64,000 nt of DNA from JBDSLU01 sp963844435 (lineage in GTDB: Bacteria; Acidobacteriota; Vicinamibacteria; Vicinamibacterales; Vicinamibacteraceae), in contig CAWJOG010000023.1 in assembly GCA_963844435.1 (NCBI GenBank), positions 1 through 64,000 on the forward strand. The letters run 5' to 3'. Each line of letters starts with the position of its first letter. The stretch's first letter is position 1. Under the pieces are notes generated by a model. That model searched no databases and was not told where the DNA came from. It was given only the letters and a program-made list of their open reading frames with translations. A program made the position numbers and the translations under genes. Shown here piece by piece: positions 39,471 to 49,606 of the stretch.

Positions 39471-41432
39471 ATCAACCTGAACGCCATGATGTTCGGGCCC
39501 GCCGCGACGGCGACGTGCTGGCGACCGTCGAAGACGTAGGTCATCGGCGACGCTTTCCACTGCACATTGGTCTGGAACTGCCAGAGCGGCGCACCGGTCG
39601 CCGCGTCGACCGCCATCAGCGCGCCGCTGTCCTCGCCGAGAAACACGAGCCCGCCGGCCGTGGCGAGCGTGCCCCCCCACGACGAGCCCCGGCCGGTCTG
39701 CGGCAGCTCCCACGCGATCGCGCCGGTCTTCACGTCGATGGCGCGCAGCACCTTCTGGCCCGTCTCGCCGTCCTGCCGCGTCGATCCGCCATAGAACGAC
39801 TGGCCCGCGCGCCACGTCTCCGGCGTCCGCGCGTAGACCGTGCACTTCTCGAGCGCCTGCACGTAGTACAGGCTGGTCGACGGGCTGAACGACGTCGAGA
39901 ACCAGTTGGTGGCGCCCTCGACCGCCGGGCACACCGTGCGGCCGTCCGCGGTCGGTGCCTGATCGGGGTTGAGCAGCGGCCGGCCGTCGGCGCCGATGCC
40001 GCGGGCCCACGTCAGCTTCTTCACGAACGGCTTCGCGAGCAGCAGCGCGCCGCTGGTGCGGTCGAGCACGTAGAAGAAGCCGTTGCGGTTGGCGTGCAGC
40101 AGCAGCTGGCGCGGGCGGCCGTCCCAGGTCGTGTCGATCAGCACCGGCGGCTGCTGCGCGTCCCAGTCCCAGAGATCGTGCGGCGTGTACTGGAAGTGCC
40201 ACTTGAGGCGCCCGGTGGCGGGATCGAGCGCCAGGATCGAGTCGGAGTAGAGGTTGTCGCCCTGCCGTTCGGCGCCGTCGTAGTCGGGGCACGGGTTGCC
40301 GGTCGGCCAGTAGAGCGTCTGCAGGTCCGGGTCCCACGTGCCGGTCAGCCACGTGGCCGCGCAGCCGCGCTCGATCGTGGTGCCGCGCCCCCACGTCTCG
40401 GAGCCCGGCTCGCCCCGCGCCGGCACGGTCCAGAAGCGCCAGACTTCCTTGCCGGAGGTGCGATCGTAAGCGGCCAGGAAGCCGCGGACGCCTTCGTCGC
40501 CGCCCGAGATCCCCGACACGACCAGGTTGCCGACCACGAGCGGCGCGGACGTGGCCCCGTAGTTCTGCCGCCAGTCGGCCATCGGCGTCTCCCACAGCGA
40601 GATCGCCGGTGAAGCGGTTGAGCGCGAGGAGGTGAGCGTGATCGGTGACCATGAAGACGCGGTCGCCGTCCACCGCCACGCCGCGGTTGATTCCCGAGGC
40701 GGCGTCGCCGGCGAGGCCCTTCGTCCGCGGCCGCTGATAGTGCCAGATGCGCCGCCCCGACCCCGCGTCCAGCGCGTAGCACTCGTTGGCGTTGGTGACG
40801 TACATCACCCCGTCGACCACGATCGGCGTCACCTGCAGGCTCGAGGCGCCGGGCAGCGGGAACACCCACGCCGGCGCGAGGCGCGCGACCGTGCCGCGAT
40901 TGATCTGGTCGGCCGTGCTGTAGCGATTGCCGCCGCGATCGCCGTGGTAGGTCGGCCAGTCGGCCTGCGACGTGACGCGTCTCCACGCGTCGCCGGTCCG
41001 GCGCAGCAGGTGCAGTGCGCCGCCATCGGCGAGGAGTTGCGCGTCGGTGGCCGTGCGATTGAGGGCAACGCCGTGCACGGCGCTGCCGTCGGCCATCGTG
41101 ACGCTCAGGCGCGCCGGCGCGTCGCCGCGCCTGGGTCGAAGGGTCCGCGTGAAGCTGACGAGCGCCCGCAGGTCGGCGTCCGGGACGGCCTGTCCGGGCA
41201 TGCCCTTCGCTGGCAGGCCGTCGCGCACGAGGGTGGCCAGTTCATCGTCCGTCCGCAGGGCGAGTCGCGACACGATCCCGGGGCCCATCTCGCCGCCGCG
41301 CGCGTCGGCGCCGTGGCAGCGGGCGCATAACCGCTCGAACTGCACCCGCCCCGGTGCGGAGGTCTGCGCGAGCGGCGCCGTGACGGCCGCCAGGACACAG
41401 ATCGACGCCAACGCCCGGATCCGCATGGTCAT
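39464..41432 (-). CDS. cytochrome c-PQQ-dependent dehydrogenase (one frame break)
   Basis: An exported quinoprotein. A signal peptide ('ALASICVLAAVTAPLAQTSA') is followed by a cytochrome c domain with heme site 'CARCHG' and axial Met in 'GLPAKGMPG'. Then comes a PQQ beta-propeller starting 'DWPTYHGDRGGNRYSTADQI' and ending 'VAVAAGPNIMAFRLI'. Blade motifs such as 'ALDAGSGRRIWHYQR', 'AIDVKTGAIAWELPQ' and 'AVDAATGAPLWQFQT' are clear. The frame breaks at about 40597-40603; restoring a CT unit gives 656 residues. It probably oxidises an alcohol or aldose in the periplasm. The 3' end lies inside repeat copy 3. Confidence 0.82.
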
Positions 41433-41444
41433 TGTTTGGTTTGC

Positions 41445-41516
41445 GGCGCGCTCTCACGCGCGCCGAGGGCCGCCCAGTGGCGTGCGGGCTGCTATTCGCG
41501 GCGCTGGGCGCGCCGC
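41445..41516. repeat. inverted single copy of the two-hairpin element
   Basis: Read on the minus strand this matches the intergenic half of the 204-bp unit: a GNNCA-loop hairpin (41498-41516, stem GCGGCGC/GCGCCGC, loop GCCCA on minus), the spacer with AATAGCAGCCCGCACGCC, and a second hairpin (41445-41464, stem GGCGCGC/GCGCGCC). It lies between the dehydrogenase and rhomboid genes and carries no gene sequence. Confidence 0.7.
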
Positions 41517-41537
41517 GGCGCCCGTACGTGGGCGGCG

Positions 41538-42206
41538 TCACCGGACGCCGTCCCACCACTCGACCTTTTCGCGTTCCGGCTGTTTGAACACGTAGACGAA
41601 GCCGAGGCCGGCCACGAAGCCGGCGACGTGCGCCCAGAAGGCGACGCCGCCGATGTCGGCCCGCTCGCCCAGGCTGCCGACGCCCGAGAGCAGCTGCATC
41701 AGGAACCAGAGGCCGAGCAGGACGATGGCGGGCACCTCGAGCAGTTGTATGAAGAAGACGATGGGGACGATCGTCAGCACCCGGGAGTGCGGGAACAGCA
41801 CGATGTAGGCGCCGAGGACGCCCGAGATGGCGCCGCTGGCGCCGATCATCGGCACCGACGACCCGGGGTTGACGTAGGTCTGGGCAAGGGCGGCGAAGGC
41901 GCCGCACAGCAGGTAGAAGACCAGATAGCGGCCGTGTCCGAGGCGATCCTCGACGTTGTCGCCGAAGATCCACAGGTAGAGCAGGTTCCCGCCGACGTGG
42001 GCCCAGCCGCCGTGCAGGAACATCGAGGTGACGACCCGGTCCCAGGCGAAGTCCGCCGGCACCAGGCCCCATTCCCGGACGAAGAGCTCCAGGGCGTGCC
42101 GGCCGAGGGTCTGCTCGTGCAGGAAGACCATCACGTTCAGCACGATCAGGGCGACCGTGACGACCGGCCAGGTGCGGGTGGGAATGACGTCCCGCAAGGG
42201 AATCAT
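41538..42206 (-). CDS. rhomboid family intramembrane serine protease
   Basis: A 222-residue polytopic protease that cleaves membrane-embedded substrates. It has six hydrophobic segments, the motif 'FLHGGWAHVGGNLLYLWIFG' (about 60-80), the catalytic serine in 'GASGAISGVLGAY' (about 125) and the catalytic histidine in 'WAHVAGFVAGL' (about 195). It is divergent from the zinc-ribbon gene; a palindromic GTATAC at 42215-42220 could supply -10 boxes in both directions. Confidence 0.9.
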   Translation of the reverse strand: MIPLRDVIPTRTWPVVTVALIVLNVMVFLHEQTLGRHALELFVREWGLVPADFAWDRVVTSMFLHGGWAHVGGNLLYLWIFGDNVEDRLGHGRYLVFYLLCGAFAALAQTYVNPGSSVPMIGASGAISGVLGAYIVLFPHSRVLTIVPIVFFIQLLEVPAIVLLGLWFLMQLLSGVGSLGERADIGGVAFWAHVAGFVAGLGFVYVFKQPEREKVEWWDGVR

Positions 42207-42275
42207 CGCGCCGAGTATACTTGGCTAGCCGGAAGGCCCGCGGCGGGGACGACGTCGCCGCACCCGATTCCCTGC

Positions 42276-42548
42276 ATGCTGTGTCAGAACTGCGGTACCG
42301 AGATTGCCGACAAGGCGATCGTCTGCTTCCGCTGCGGTCAGGCGACCGTGGCGCCCCTGCGCAAGCCAGCCCCGCCGCCATCGAGATGGCGCCGTGTGGC
42401 CGCGCTCCTCGCGCTCGTCCTCCTCGCGCTGGCGGCGCTCTTCCTCGGCCGTGCCGGGATGATCGACGTCCCAGTCGAGGTCCGCTACGGCGTGATCGTC
42501 GTCGCCGTCGCGCTGCTCGGCTGGCGCCTCGTGGCGCGGCGCCGGTGA
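42276..42548 (+). CDS. zinc-ribbon membrane protein
   Basis: A 90-residue protein. Residues 3-20 form a zinc ribbon with two CxxC pairs ('CQNCGTEIADKAIVCFRCG'), then a Pro-rich linker and two membrane helices. Such small proteins are widespread and of unknown role. It lies five bases upstream of the FHA-phosphatase gene and is probably co-transcribed with it. Confidence 0.7.
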   Translation: MLCQNCGTEIADKAIVCFRCGQATVAPLRKPAPPPSRWRRVAALLALVLLALAALFLGRAGMIDVPVEVRYGVIVVAVALLGWRLVARRR

Positions 42549-42552
42549 TGCC

Positions 42553-44220
42553 ATGGCAGTGACCCCTCGCCTCGACGTGGTCGACGGCTCCGGCCGGCGC
42601 TCGGTCGACGTCTCGCCGGTGCCCTTCGCCATCGGCCGCCGCGACACCAACCATCTGCAGCTCGGCGGCAGCGAAGTGTCGCGCGATCACGCCGAGATCG
42701 TGATGGAAGGCTCGCGCTATCTGCTGCGCGACAAGCACTCGCGCTTCGGCACCTTCGTCAACGGCGACGCGGTGACCACCGAGAAGCTCCTCAAGCCCGG
42801 CGACGTGATCCGGCTCGGACGCACGGGCGGCGCCGAGCTCGTGTTCCAGGTCGGCTCGTCGTATCCGGCGGGGCCGCCGTCGGCGCCGCTCAACCTCTCG
42901 ATGGTCTCGGGACCCGCGGCCGGCGCGATCGGCGACCTGCGCCACGTCGCCCGCCTCCTCGAAGGCCTGCGGGCGCTCGGCACCGGCCGCGTGCTCGACG
43001 ACGTGCTCGCGCTGGTGCTCGACTCGGCCATCGACGTCAGCGGCGCCGAGCGGGGCTTCATCATGCTCGCCGGCGACGACGGCGCCCTCGAGTTCAAGAT
43101 GGGCCGCGGCCGCGGCCAGCAGCAGCTGGAGGGCAGCACCTTCCAGACCAGCCGCAAGATTCCGGAAGAGGTCTTCGAGACCGGCAACGCGCGGCTGATC
43201 GCCGACCTCCTCGACGGCGAGCTGGCCAACGTCCACATGGGCACGGTGGCGCTCGGCATCCGCCACGTCCTGTGCGTGCCGCTGGACGTCGTGCGCTACG
43301 TCGAAGACGCTACGGCCATCGGGCCGATCGCGTCGCGCCGCATCGGCGTCTTGTATCTCGACTCGCGGGAGCGTGGCGCGCTGCTCGCGGCATCGACCCG
43401 CGGCGCCTTGGAGACGCTCGCCGCCGAGGCCTCGCTGGCCATCGAGAACGCGCGCCTCTATCGATCCGCGCTGGAGAAGGCCAAGCTCGAACAGGACATC
43501 CGGATCGCCGCCGAGATCCAGCAGGCGCTGCTGCCCAAGCCGCGCCATGGCGGGGCCTTCTTCGAGACGGCGGCGACCACCATCCCGTGCCGCTCGATCG
43601 GCGGCGACTTCTACGACGTCATGGACCTGACCGGCGACGTGCTCGGCTTCGCGCTGGGCGACGTGGCGGGGAAGGGCCCGCCGGCGGCGCTCCTGAGCGC
43701 GCTCCTCCAGGGCATCATCGCCGCGCAGACGGCCTCGTCAGACGGGCCGTCGGCGACGCTGGCCCGCGTCAACAAGGCCATGATCCGGCGCGCCGTGGCG
43801 GCGCGCTACGCGACGATGTTCTACGCCGAGCTGCACGCCGACGGCCGGCTGGTCTACGGCAACGCGGGCCACAACCCGCCGATCGTGATCGGCCCTGGCG
43901 GCCTGCGCCGGCTCGAGGCCGGCGGTCCGCCGGTCGGCCTGTTCGAAGACATCCCTTACGATTCGGGCGAGGTCCAGCTCCTGCCGGGCGATCGCGTCAT
44001 CGTCTTCAGCGACGGCGTGTCCGAGGCCTGCAACATCTCGGACGAGGAGTTCAGCGACGCCCGCATCATCGCGGTCGCCTCCGCGCTCGACGACCCGTCA
44101 CCGGATGCGCTGGTCGAGGCGCTGATCGCCGAAGTGCGGTCCTTCACCGGAGCGGCGCCGCAGGGCGACGACATCACCGCCCTCGTCGTCGCCTACCATC
44201 AGCCTCCGGCCGGCGCATGA
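42553..44220 (+). CDS. FHA-GAF-SpoIIE (PP2C-type) phosphatase
   Basis: A 555-residue cytoplasmic signalling protein. An N-terminal FHA phosphothreonine-binding domain ('FAIGRRDTNHLQLGGSEVSRDHAEIV', about 25-50) is followed by a GAF domain (about 130-300) and a SpoIIE/PP2C phosphatase domain. The last has acidic metal-site residues ('CRSIGGDFYDVMDL', about 350; 'FSDGVSEACNISDEEFSD', about 485; 'GDDITALVV', about 542). Such proteins usually act in partner-switching with anti-sigma factor antagonists or with Ser/Thr kinases; none is encoded nearby. The stop overlaps the next start (ATGA). Confidence 0.88.
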   Translation: MAVTPRLDVVDGSGRRSVDVSPVPFAIGRRDTNHLQLGGSEVSRDHAEIVMEGSRYLLRDKHSRFGTFVNGDAVTTEKLLKPGDVIRLGRTGGAELVFQVGSSYPAGPPSAPLNLSMVSGPAAGAIGDLRHVARLLEGLRALGTGRVLDDVLALVLDSAIDVSGAERGFIMLAGDDGALEFKMGRGRGQQQLEGSTFQTSRKIPEEVFETGNARLIADLLDGELANVHMGTVALGIRHVLCVPLDVVRYVEDATAIGPIASRRIGVLYLDSRERGALLAASTRGALETLAAEASLAIENARLYRSALEKAKLEQDIRIAAEIQQALLPKPRHGGAFFETAATTIPCRSIGGDFYDVMDLTGDVLGFALGDVAGKGPPAALLSALLQGIIAAQTASSDGPSATLARVNKAMIRRAVAARYATMFYAELHADGRLVYGNAGHNPPIVIGPGGLRRLEAGGPPVGLFEDIPYDSGEVQLLPGDRVIVFSDGVSEACNISDEEFSDARIIAVASALDDPSPDALVEALIAEVRSFTGAAPQGDDITALVVAYHQPPAGA

Positions 44221-44501
44221 TCCCGTGGCGCGCCGCGCGCGGGCCGGTGGCCGTCGCGCTGCTGGCGGCGATCCTGATCTGGAACCTCGTCTTCGATCTG
44301 TGGCTCGGCCAGGCCGAGCGCCAGTATCTGTGGAAGAAGGCGGCGCACGCGCTGGGCGAGGCGCGCGACGTCACGCTCGACGGGTCGATGGCGGTCGCGG
44401 TGCGCGAGGGGGCGTGGGTGGCGACCGCGTGGACCGCGGTCGTCGTCGCCAGCATCCTGCTGGCGGCCTGGCTGGGCTACCGCGCCGGCCGGCAGCGATA
44501 G
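44217..44501 (+). CDS. small membrane protein of unknown function
   Basis: A 94-residue protein with two hydrophobic helices ('GPVAVALLAAILIWNLVFDLWL' and 'ATAWTAVVVASILLAAWLGY') around a short charged loop ('ERQYLWKKAAHALGEARDVT'). The ATG overlaps the phosphatase stop (ATGA), so it is likely a membrane partner or anchor in that operon. I do not recognise the family. Confidence 0.6.
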   Translation: MIPWRAARGPVAVALLAAILIWNLVFDLWLGQAERQYLWKKAAHALGEARDVTLDGSMAVAVREGAWVATAWTAVVVASILLAAWLGYRAGRQR

Positions 44502-44568
44502 CGCGCCGCCCTGTACGGCCGGGGGCGGCCGGACGTTCTTCAGGAAGGACCTTCTTCCTGGAGCTGCC

Positions 44569-44790
44569 ATGTTCGAGATGTCTTCCGGGCCCTCAGCGCC
44601 CCCGGCCCGGCCCGACAGCCGGATGCTCGTCATCCCCGCTGCGCTCGGCCTCGCCGTCGCCGTGGCGGTGACGCTCATCGGCCCCCTCGACACGGCCATC
44701 GACCGGGCGCCGTACGGCCTCCTGGGTGGCGCGTCGTACGCCTTCGGCGGCTTGGTGGCCTGGACGATCAGACGCTGGCGCGCCCGGTGA
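44569..44790 (+). CDS. small hypothetical membrane protein
   Basis: A 73-residue protein with a Pro-rich start and two hydrophobic stretches ('MLVIPAALGLAVAVAVTLIG' and 'GLLGGASYAFGGLVAWTI'), ending in Arg. GGAG five bases before the ATG is a reasonable ribosome-binding site, and a seven-base hairpin (44541-44560) sits just upstream of it. No family recognised; the evidence is the ribosome-binding site and the membrane-protein pattern only. Confidence 0.4.
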   Translation: MFEMSSGPSAPPARPDSRMLVIPAALGLAVAVAVTLIGPLDTAIDRAPYGLLGGASYAFGGLVAWTIRRWRAR

Positions 44791-44838
44791 GATTCCTGCA
44801 CCCCTCGTCGGGAGTCACTCCCGACGACGTTCCCGCGG

Positions 44839-46125
<1,287 letters not shown>

Positions 46126-46151
46126 GGGGGTGTGACGCGCGGCGGTCGGGA

Positions 46152-46403
46152 CTAGCGGGGGCGCCCTTTCGACGAGGCCGGCCGTTCAGCGCGGGACCGG
46201 GCGCCGGCTCGGCTTCCGGGGTCGGCGTCCTCGATGGTGGTCTCGTCGGCCATCGACTCGCCCGCGACCCGGTAGTCCCCGTCGACCCAGTGAGAGAGGT
46301 CCAGCATCTTGCAGCGCTTGCTGCAGAAAGGCCGGTACGCCGCCTCGACTGGATGTCGACGACAGTATACACAGAGTGGCGGCGCCGCCGTCGGATCGGG
46401 CAC
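46152..46403 (-). CDS. yacG: DNA gyrase inhibitor YacG-like zinc protein
   Basis: An 83-residue protein with the YacG pattern: 'LCVYCRR' (CxxC), then 'RPFCSKRCKMLDLSHWVDGDYRVAG'. This supplies four zinc-binding cysteines and the conserved D-L-x-x-W / Y-R-V-A-G segment. YacG binds GyrB in E. coli and inhibits gyrase. The C-terminus is a short polar tail. It lies directly upstream of gltA on the same strand. Confidence 0.85.
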   Translation of the reverse strand: MPDPTAAPPLCVYCRRHPVEAAYRPFCSKRCKMLDLSHWVDGDYRVAGESMADETTIEDADPGSRAGARSRAERPASSKGRPR

Positions 46404-46461
46404 GACGAAAATGTTACCGCAGCGCCACAGAATGCGCGCGTGTCAGGGCCGTGCCGCGCGC

Positions 46462-47154
46462 CTACGCCGGTGGACCGGCGACCGGCGGATGATGCCGCAC
46501 GTCGCGCGCCGAGACCATGAAGATCACGTCCTCGGCGACGTTGGTGGCATGGTCGCCGATGCGCTCGAGGTGGCGCGAGATCAGGATCAGATCGAGCGCC
46601 GGCTCGATCTTGGTCTGATCCTGCAGCATGTACGTGAGCAGCTCGCGGAAGACCTGGGTCTTCAGCGTGTCGAGCAGGTCGTCCTGGTTGAGCACGCCCT
46701 GCGCCAGCTCGACGTCGCGGCGGACGAAGGCGTCGAGCGACTCGCGCAGCATCTTCTGCGCGATCTCGGCCATGCGCGGGATGTCGATCAGCTTCTTGAC
46801 CGGCGGATGCTGCAGGTAGCGGCGCACCGCTTCCGCGATGTTCACCGCGAGGTCGCCCACGCGCTCGAGGTCGGTGTTGATCTTGACCGCCGAGACGATG
46901 GCGCGCAGGTCGGCGGCCATCGGCTGATGCAGCGCCAGCAGCTTGAAGCAGCGGTCGTCGATCTCGATGTGCAGCTGGTTGAGCGGTTCGTCGCCGGCCT
47001 GGACGCGTTCGACCAGCGACAGGTCGCGCTCGACGAGCGCTTCCATGATGGCGCGGACGCGCTCCTCGGCCAGGCCGCCCATGACGAGCAGGCGCTCCTT
47101 GAGGGTGGCCAGCTGCTCCTGGAAGTGCGGGACGACGCGGTCGGAATCTCGCAT
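46462..47154 (-). CDS. phoU: phosphate signalling protein PhoU
   Basis: A 230-residue all-helical protein of two repeated three-helix bundles with metal-cluster motifs 'DLERVGDLAVNIAEA' (about 80-95) and 'HLERIGDHATNVAEDV' (about 185-200). PhoU links the Pst transporter to the PhoR/PhoB system and limits phosphate uptake. The Met at 47154 gives the usual start; the ORF upstream of it is pstB DNA in another frame. It lies 19 bases after pstB in the ppx-pstB-phoU operon. Confidence 0.93.
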   Translation of the reverse strand: MRDSDRVVPHFQEQLATLKERLLVMGGLAEERVRAIMEALVERDLSLVERVQAGDEPLNQLHIEIDDRCFKLLALHQPMAADLRAIVSAVKINTDLERVGDLAVNIAEAVRRYLQHPPVKKLIDIPRMAEIAQKMLRESLDAFVRRDVELAQGVLNQDDLLDTLKTQVFRELLTYMLQDQTKIEPALDLILISRHLERIGDHATNVAEDVIFMVSARDVRHHPPVAGPPA

Positions 47155-47173
47155 GGTGATGCTCGTCGGGGCG

Positions 47174-48007
47174 CTAGCCGAAGCGTCCCGTGACGTAGTC
47201 CTCCGTGAGCTTTTCGTTGGGCGCGGTGAAGATGCGCTCGGTCTTGTCGAACTCCACGAGCTTCCCCAGCCAGAAGAACGCGGTGTCGTCCGAGACACGC
47301 GCGGCCTGCTGCATGTTGTGGGTGACGATGACGATCGTGTAGTTCTTCTTCAGCTGGTAGATCAGTTCCTCGATGCGCTGCGTCGCGATCGGATCGAGCG
47401 CCGAGGCGGGCTCGTCCATCAGCAGCACTTCCGGCTTGATGGCCAGGGCGCGGGCGATGCACAGGCGCTGCTGCTGGCCGCCCGAGATGGCGAGGGCGGA
47501 TTCGTGCAGCCGATCCTTGACCTCGTCCCAGAGTGCCGCCTGGCGCAGGCTCTCTTCGACCCGCTCCTGCAGCCGCGCCTTGTTCTCGACCAGGCCGTTC
47601 AGGCGGACGCCGTAGGCGACGTTCTCGAAGATCGACTTGGGGAACGGGTTCGACTTCTGGAAGACCATGCCGACGCGGCGGCGCAGGCCGACGACGTCGG
47701 TGCCCGGCGCGTAGACGTCGTCGCCGTCGATCTTCACCGAGCCCTCGACGCGGGCGCCGACGATGATGTCGTTCATCCGGTTCAGCGTTCGCAGGAAGGT
47801 GCTCTTCCCGCACCCCGACGGACCGATGAACGCGGTGACGAGGTTGGCGCGCATGCCGATGGTGATGCCGGCCAGCGCCTGCTTGGCCCCGTAGTAGAAG
47901 TTCAGCCCCTGGACGTCGATCTTCAGCGGCGCGCTCGAGTCGTCGGGCGTGCCTCCTGGGCGCGCGAGCGCCGAGAGGGAAGGAAGACGGGGCGCCGACG
48001 ACATCAT
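47174..48007 (-). CDS. pstB: phosphate ABC transporter ATP-binding protein PstB
   Basis: A 277-residue ATPase of the high-affinity phosphate importer. Walker A 'FIGPSGCGKSTFLRTLNRMND' (about 60-80), Q-loop 'VGMVFQKSNPFPKSIFENVAYG', signature 'ISGGQQQRLCIARALA' and Walker B 'VLLMDEPASALDPIAT' are all intact and PstB-specific. The first 28 residues form a polar extension. No pstS, pstC or pstA is present in the window, so the transporter's other parts must be elsewhere. ppx lies eight bases upstream. Confidence 0.94.
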   Translation of the reverse strand: MMSSAPRLPSLSALARPGGTPDDSSAPLKIDVQGLNFYYGAKQALAGITIGMRANLVTAFIGPSGCGKSTFLRTLNRMNDIIVGARVEGSVKIDGDDVYAPGTDVVGLRRRVGMVFQKSNPFPKSIFENVAYGVRLNGLVENKARLQERVEESLRQAALWDEVKDRLHESALAISGGQQQRLCIARALAIKPEVLLMDEPASALDPIATQRIEELIYQLKKNYTIVIVTHNMQQAARVSDDTAFFWLGKLVEFDKTERIFTAPNEKLTEDYVTGRFG

Positions 48008-48015
48008 CGAAAAGT

Positions 48016-49599
48016 CTAGCGCGCCCGGGCGCTTTTGCGAAACCGGCGCGGCGACGTGGTCTGGACGTCGACGCGGACCGGGCATTCGAGCTCGGTTTCG
48101 AGCGGCGGCAGGTAGCGCTCCGCCGCCCACTGTTCGAGCTCGGCGTCGCCGGTCACGTCGACCCGCACCACGAGGCCGTCGCCGTCGTCCGAGACCTTCA
48201 GGTCGGCCACGACCTGGGAGTGGCTGCGATCGAGGCCCTCGGCGACGCGCACGAAGGCCGACAGCAGGCGGACGATGCGGCGCTCCGGCCCCTTCAGATC
48301 CGTGTAACCTTCGTGCGACTTCTTCGGCGTCCCCTGCCGGTGGTAGCGCGCGATGAGGGCGATGATCTCGACCTCCTCCGGGTCGAAGCCGCGCAGGTCG
48401 CCGTGCCGGATCAGGTAGTGCGAGTGCTTGTGATGGCTGCGGTAGCTGATGTGGACGCCGACGTCGTGCAGGAGCGCCCCGAATTTCAGCCACTCGCGTT
48501 CCCGCGCCCCGAGGCCGTGCCGCCCGGTCGTCTGATCGAACAGCTGCGTGGCCATTCGCGCCACCTGACGCGCATGCTCGGACCAGTAGTGGCAGCGTTC
48601 CCCGAGTTCCTCGACGCTGCGGCGGCGGATGTCCGGATAGCGCTCGACGGCGGCGATGTGGCGCTCGTTGCGCCGGACGTAGTCGAGGATCAGTCCTTCG
48701 CGCAGGGCCATCTCGCAGAGCGAGATCTCGTCGGCGCCGAGGCGGCGGAGGATGGTGTCGAGCAGCACGGAGCCGGCTACCGCCAGGTCGGCGCGCCGCG
48801 GATCCAGCCCCGCCATCTGCAGGCGCGCCGCCTGATCGGAGGCGACGAGCGCCTTGCGAATCTTGTGGATGGACTTGGCCGACACGGGCCGGTGGTGCAG
48901 GTCGGCGACGACGTGGCCGCTGTCAGCGGCGAGCGCGACGCACCCGAGGCTGAGGATCGTTCCCGACGTGCCGATGACGCGCTGATAGCCGCGTCCGACG
49001 ATCTGGTCGACGTGCGGGCCGATCGCCTTTTCGATGTGTTCCACCAGCCGCCGCTCGTCGCGCCGGGCGATCGGGTCGCCGCGGACGAACCGCTCGGTCA
49101 GCCGGATCACGCCGACCTTGAAGCTCTTGGCGAGCGCCGGCTCGCGCGCGGCGCCGAGGGTGATCTCGACGCTGCCGCCGCCGATGTCGATGACCACGCC
49201 GTGGCGCTTCGCGAGATCGATGCCGTAGGTCGCGGCGATGTGAATCAGCCGGGCTTCCTCGGCGCCCGAGATCACCCGCACGACGATGCCGGTGCGATCG
49301 CGGACCGTGGCGAGGAAGTCGCCGCCGTTCTCGGCCTCGCGGGTGGCGCTGGTCGCCGCCGCGATGATCTCGTCGACCTTGTGCGAGTCGGCCAGCCGCC
49401 GGAACTTGGAGAGCGCCTCGAGGCCGCCGGCCATTGCCGCCGGCGTCAGCGCCCGCCCGTCGAGGCCCCCGGCGCCGAGCCGGACCATCTCCTTCTCCCG
49501 GTCGATGATTTCGAAGGACTGATCGGGGCGGACCTGGGCCACGATCATGTGCACGGAGTTGGTGCCGATGTCGATCGCGGCCAGGCGCATGGAGGCCAT
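48016..49599 (-). CDS. ppx: exopolyphosphatase (Ppx/GppA family) with HD domain
   Basis: A 527-residue enzyme that removes terminal phosphate from polyphosphate, or from pppGpp. The ASKHA-type phosphatase part has 'AAIDIGTNSVHMIVAQV' (residues 6-22), 'RVISGAEEARLIH', 'VVIDIGGGSVEITLG' and 'VIGTSGTILSLG'. The C-terminal HD domain has 'ALLHDVGVHISYRSHHKHSHYLI'. The Met at 49599 is used; another lies three codons in. It heads the ppx-pstB-phoU operon and is divergent from the CHAD gene only eight bases away. Confidence 0.92.
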   Translation of the reverse strand: MASMRLAAIDIGTNSVHMIVAQVRPDQSFEIIDREKEMVRLGAGGLDGRALTPAAMAGGLEALSKFRRLADSHKVDEIIAAATSATREAENGGDFLATVRDRTGIVVRVISGAEEARLIHIAATYGIDLAKRHGVVIDIGGGSVEITLGAAREPALAKSFKVGVIRLTERFVRGDPIARRDERRLVEHIEKAIGPHVDQIVGRGYQRVIGTSGTILSLGCVALAADSGHVVADLHHRPVSAKSIHKIRKALVASDQAARLQMAGLDPRRADLAVAGSVLLDTILRRLGADEISLCEMALREGLILDYVRRNERHIAAVERYPDIRRRSVEELGERCHYWSEHARQVARMATQLFDQTTGRHGLGAREREWLKFGALLHDVGVHISYRSHHKHSHYLIRHGDLRGFDPEEVEIIALIARYHRQGTPKKSHEGYTDLKGPERRIVRLLSAFVRVAEGLDRSHSQVVADLKVSDDGDGLVVRVDVTGDAELEQWAAERYLPPLETELECPVRVDVQTTSPRRFRKSARAR

Positions 49600-49606
49600 A
49601 GTACCG

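Noticed and set aside
39470..41432. Treating the dehydrogenase as two genes (an N-terminal cytochrome c protein and a separate PQQ protein)
   Set aside because: The break falls inside a propeller blade (GDL / LWETPMADW), so one protein with a frame error is far more likely.
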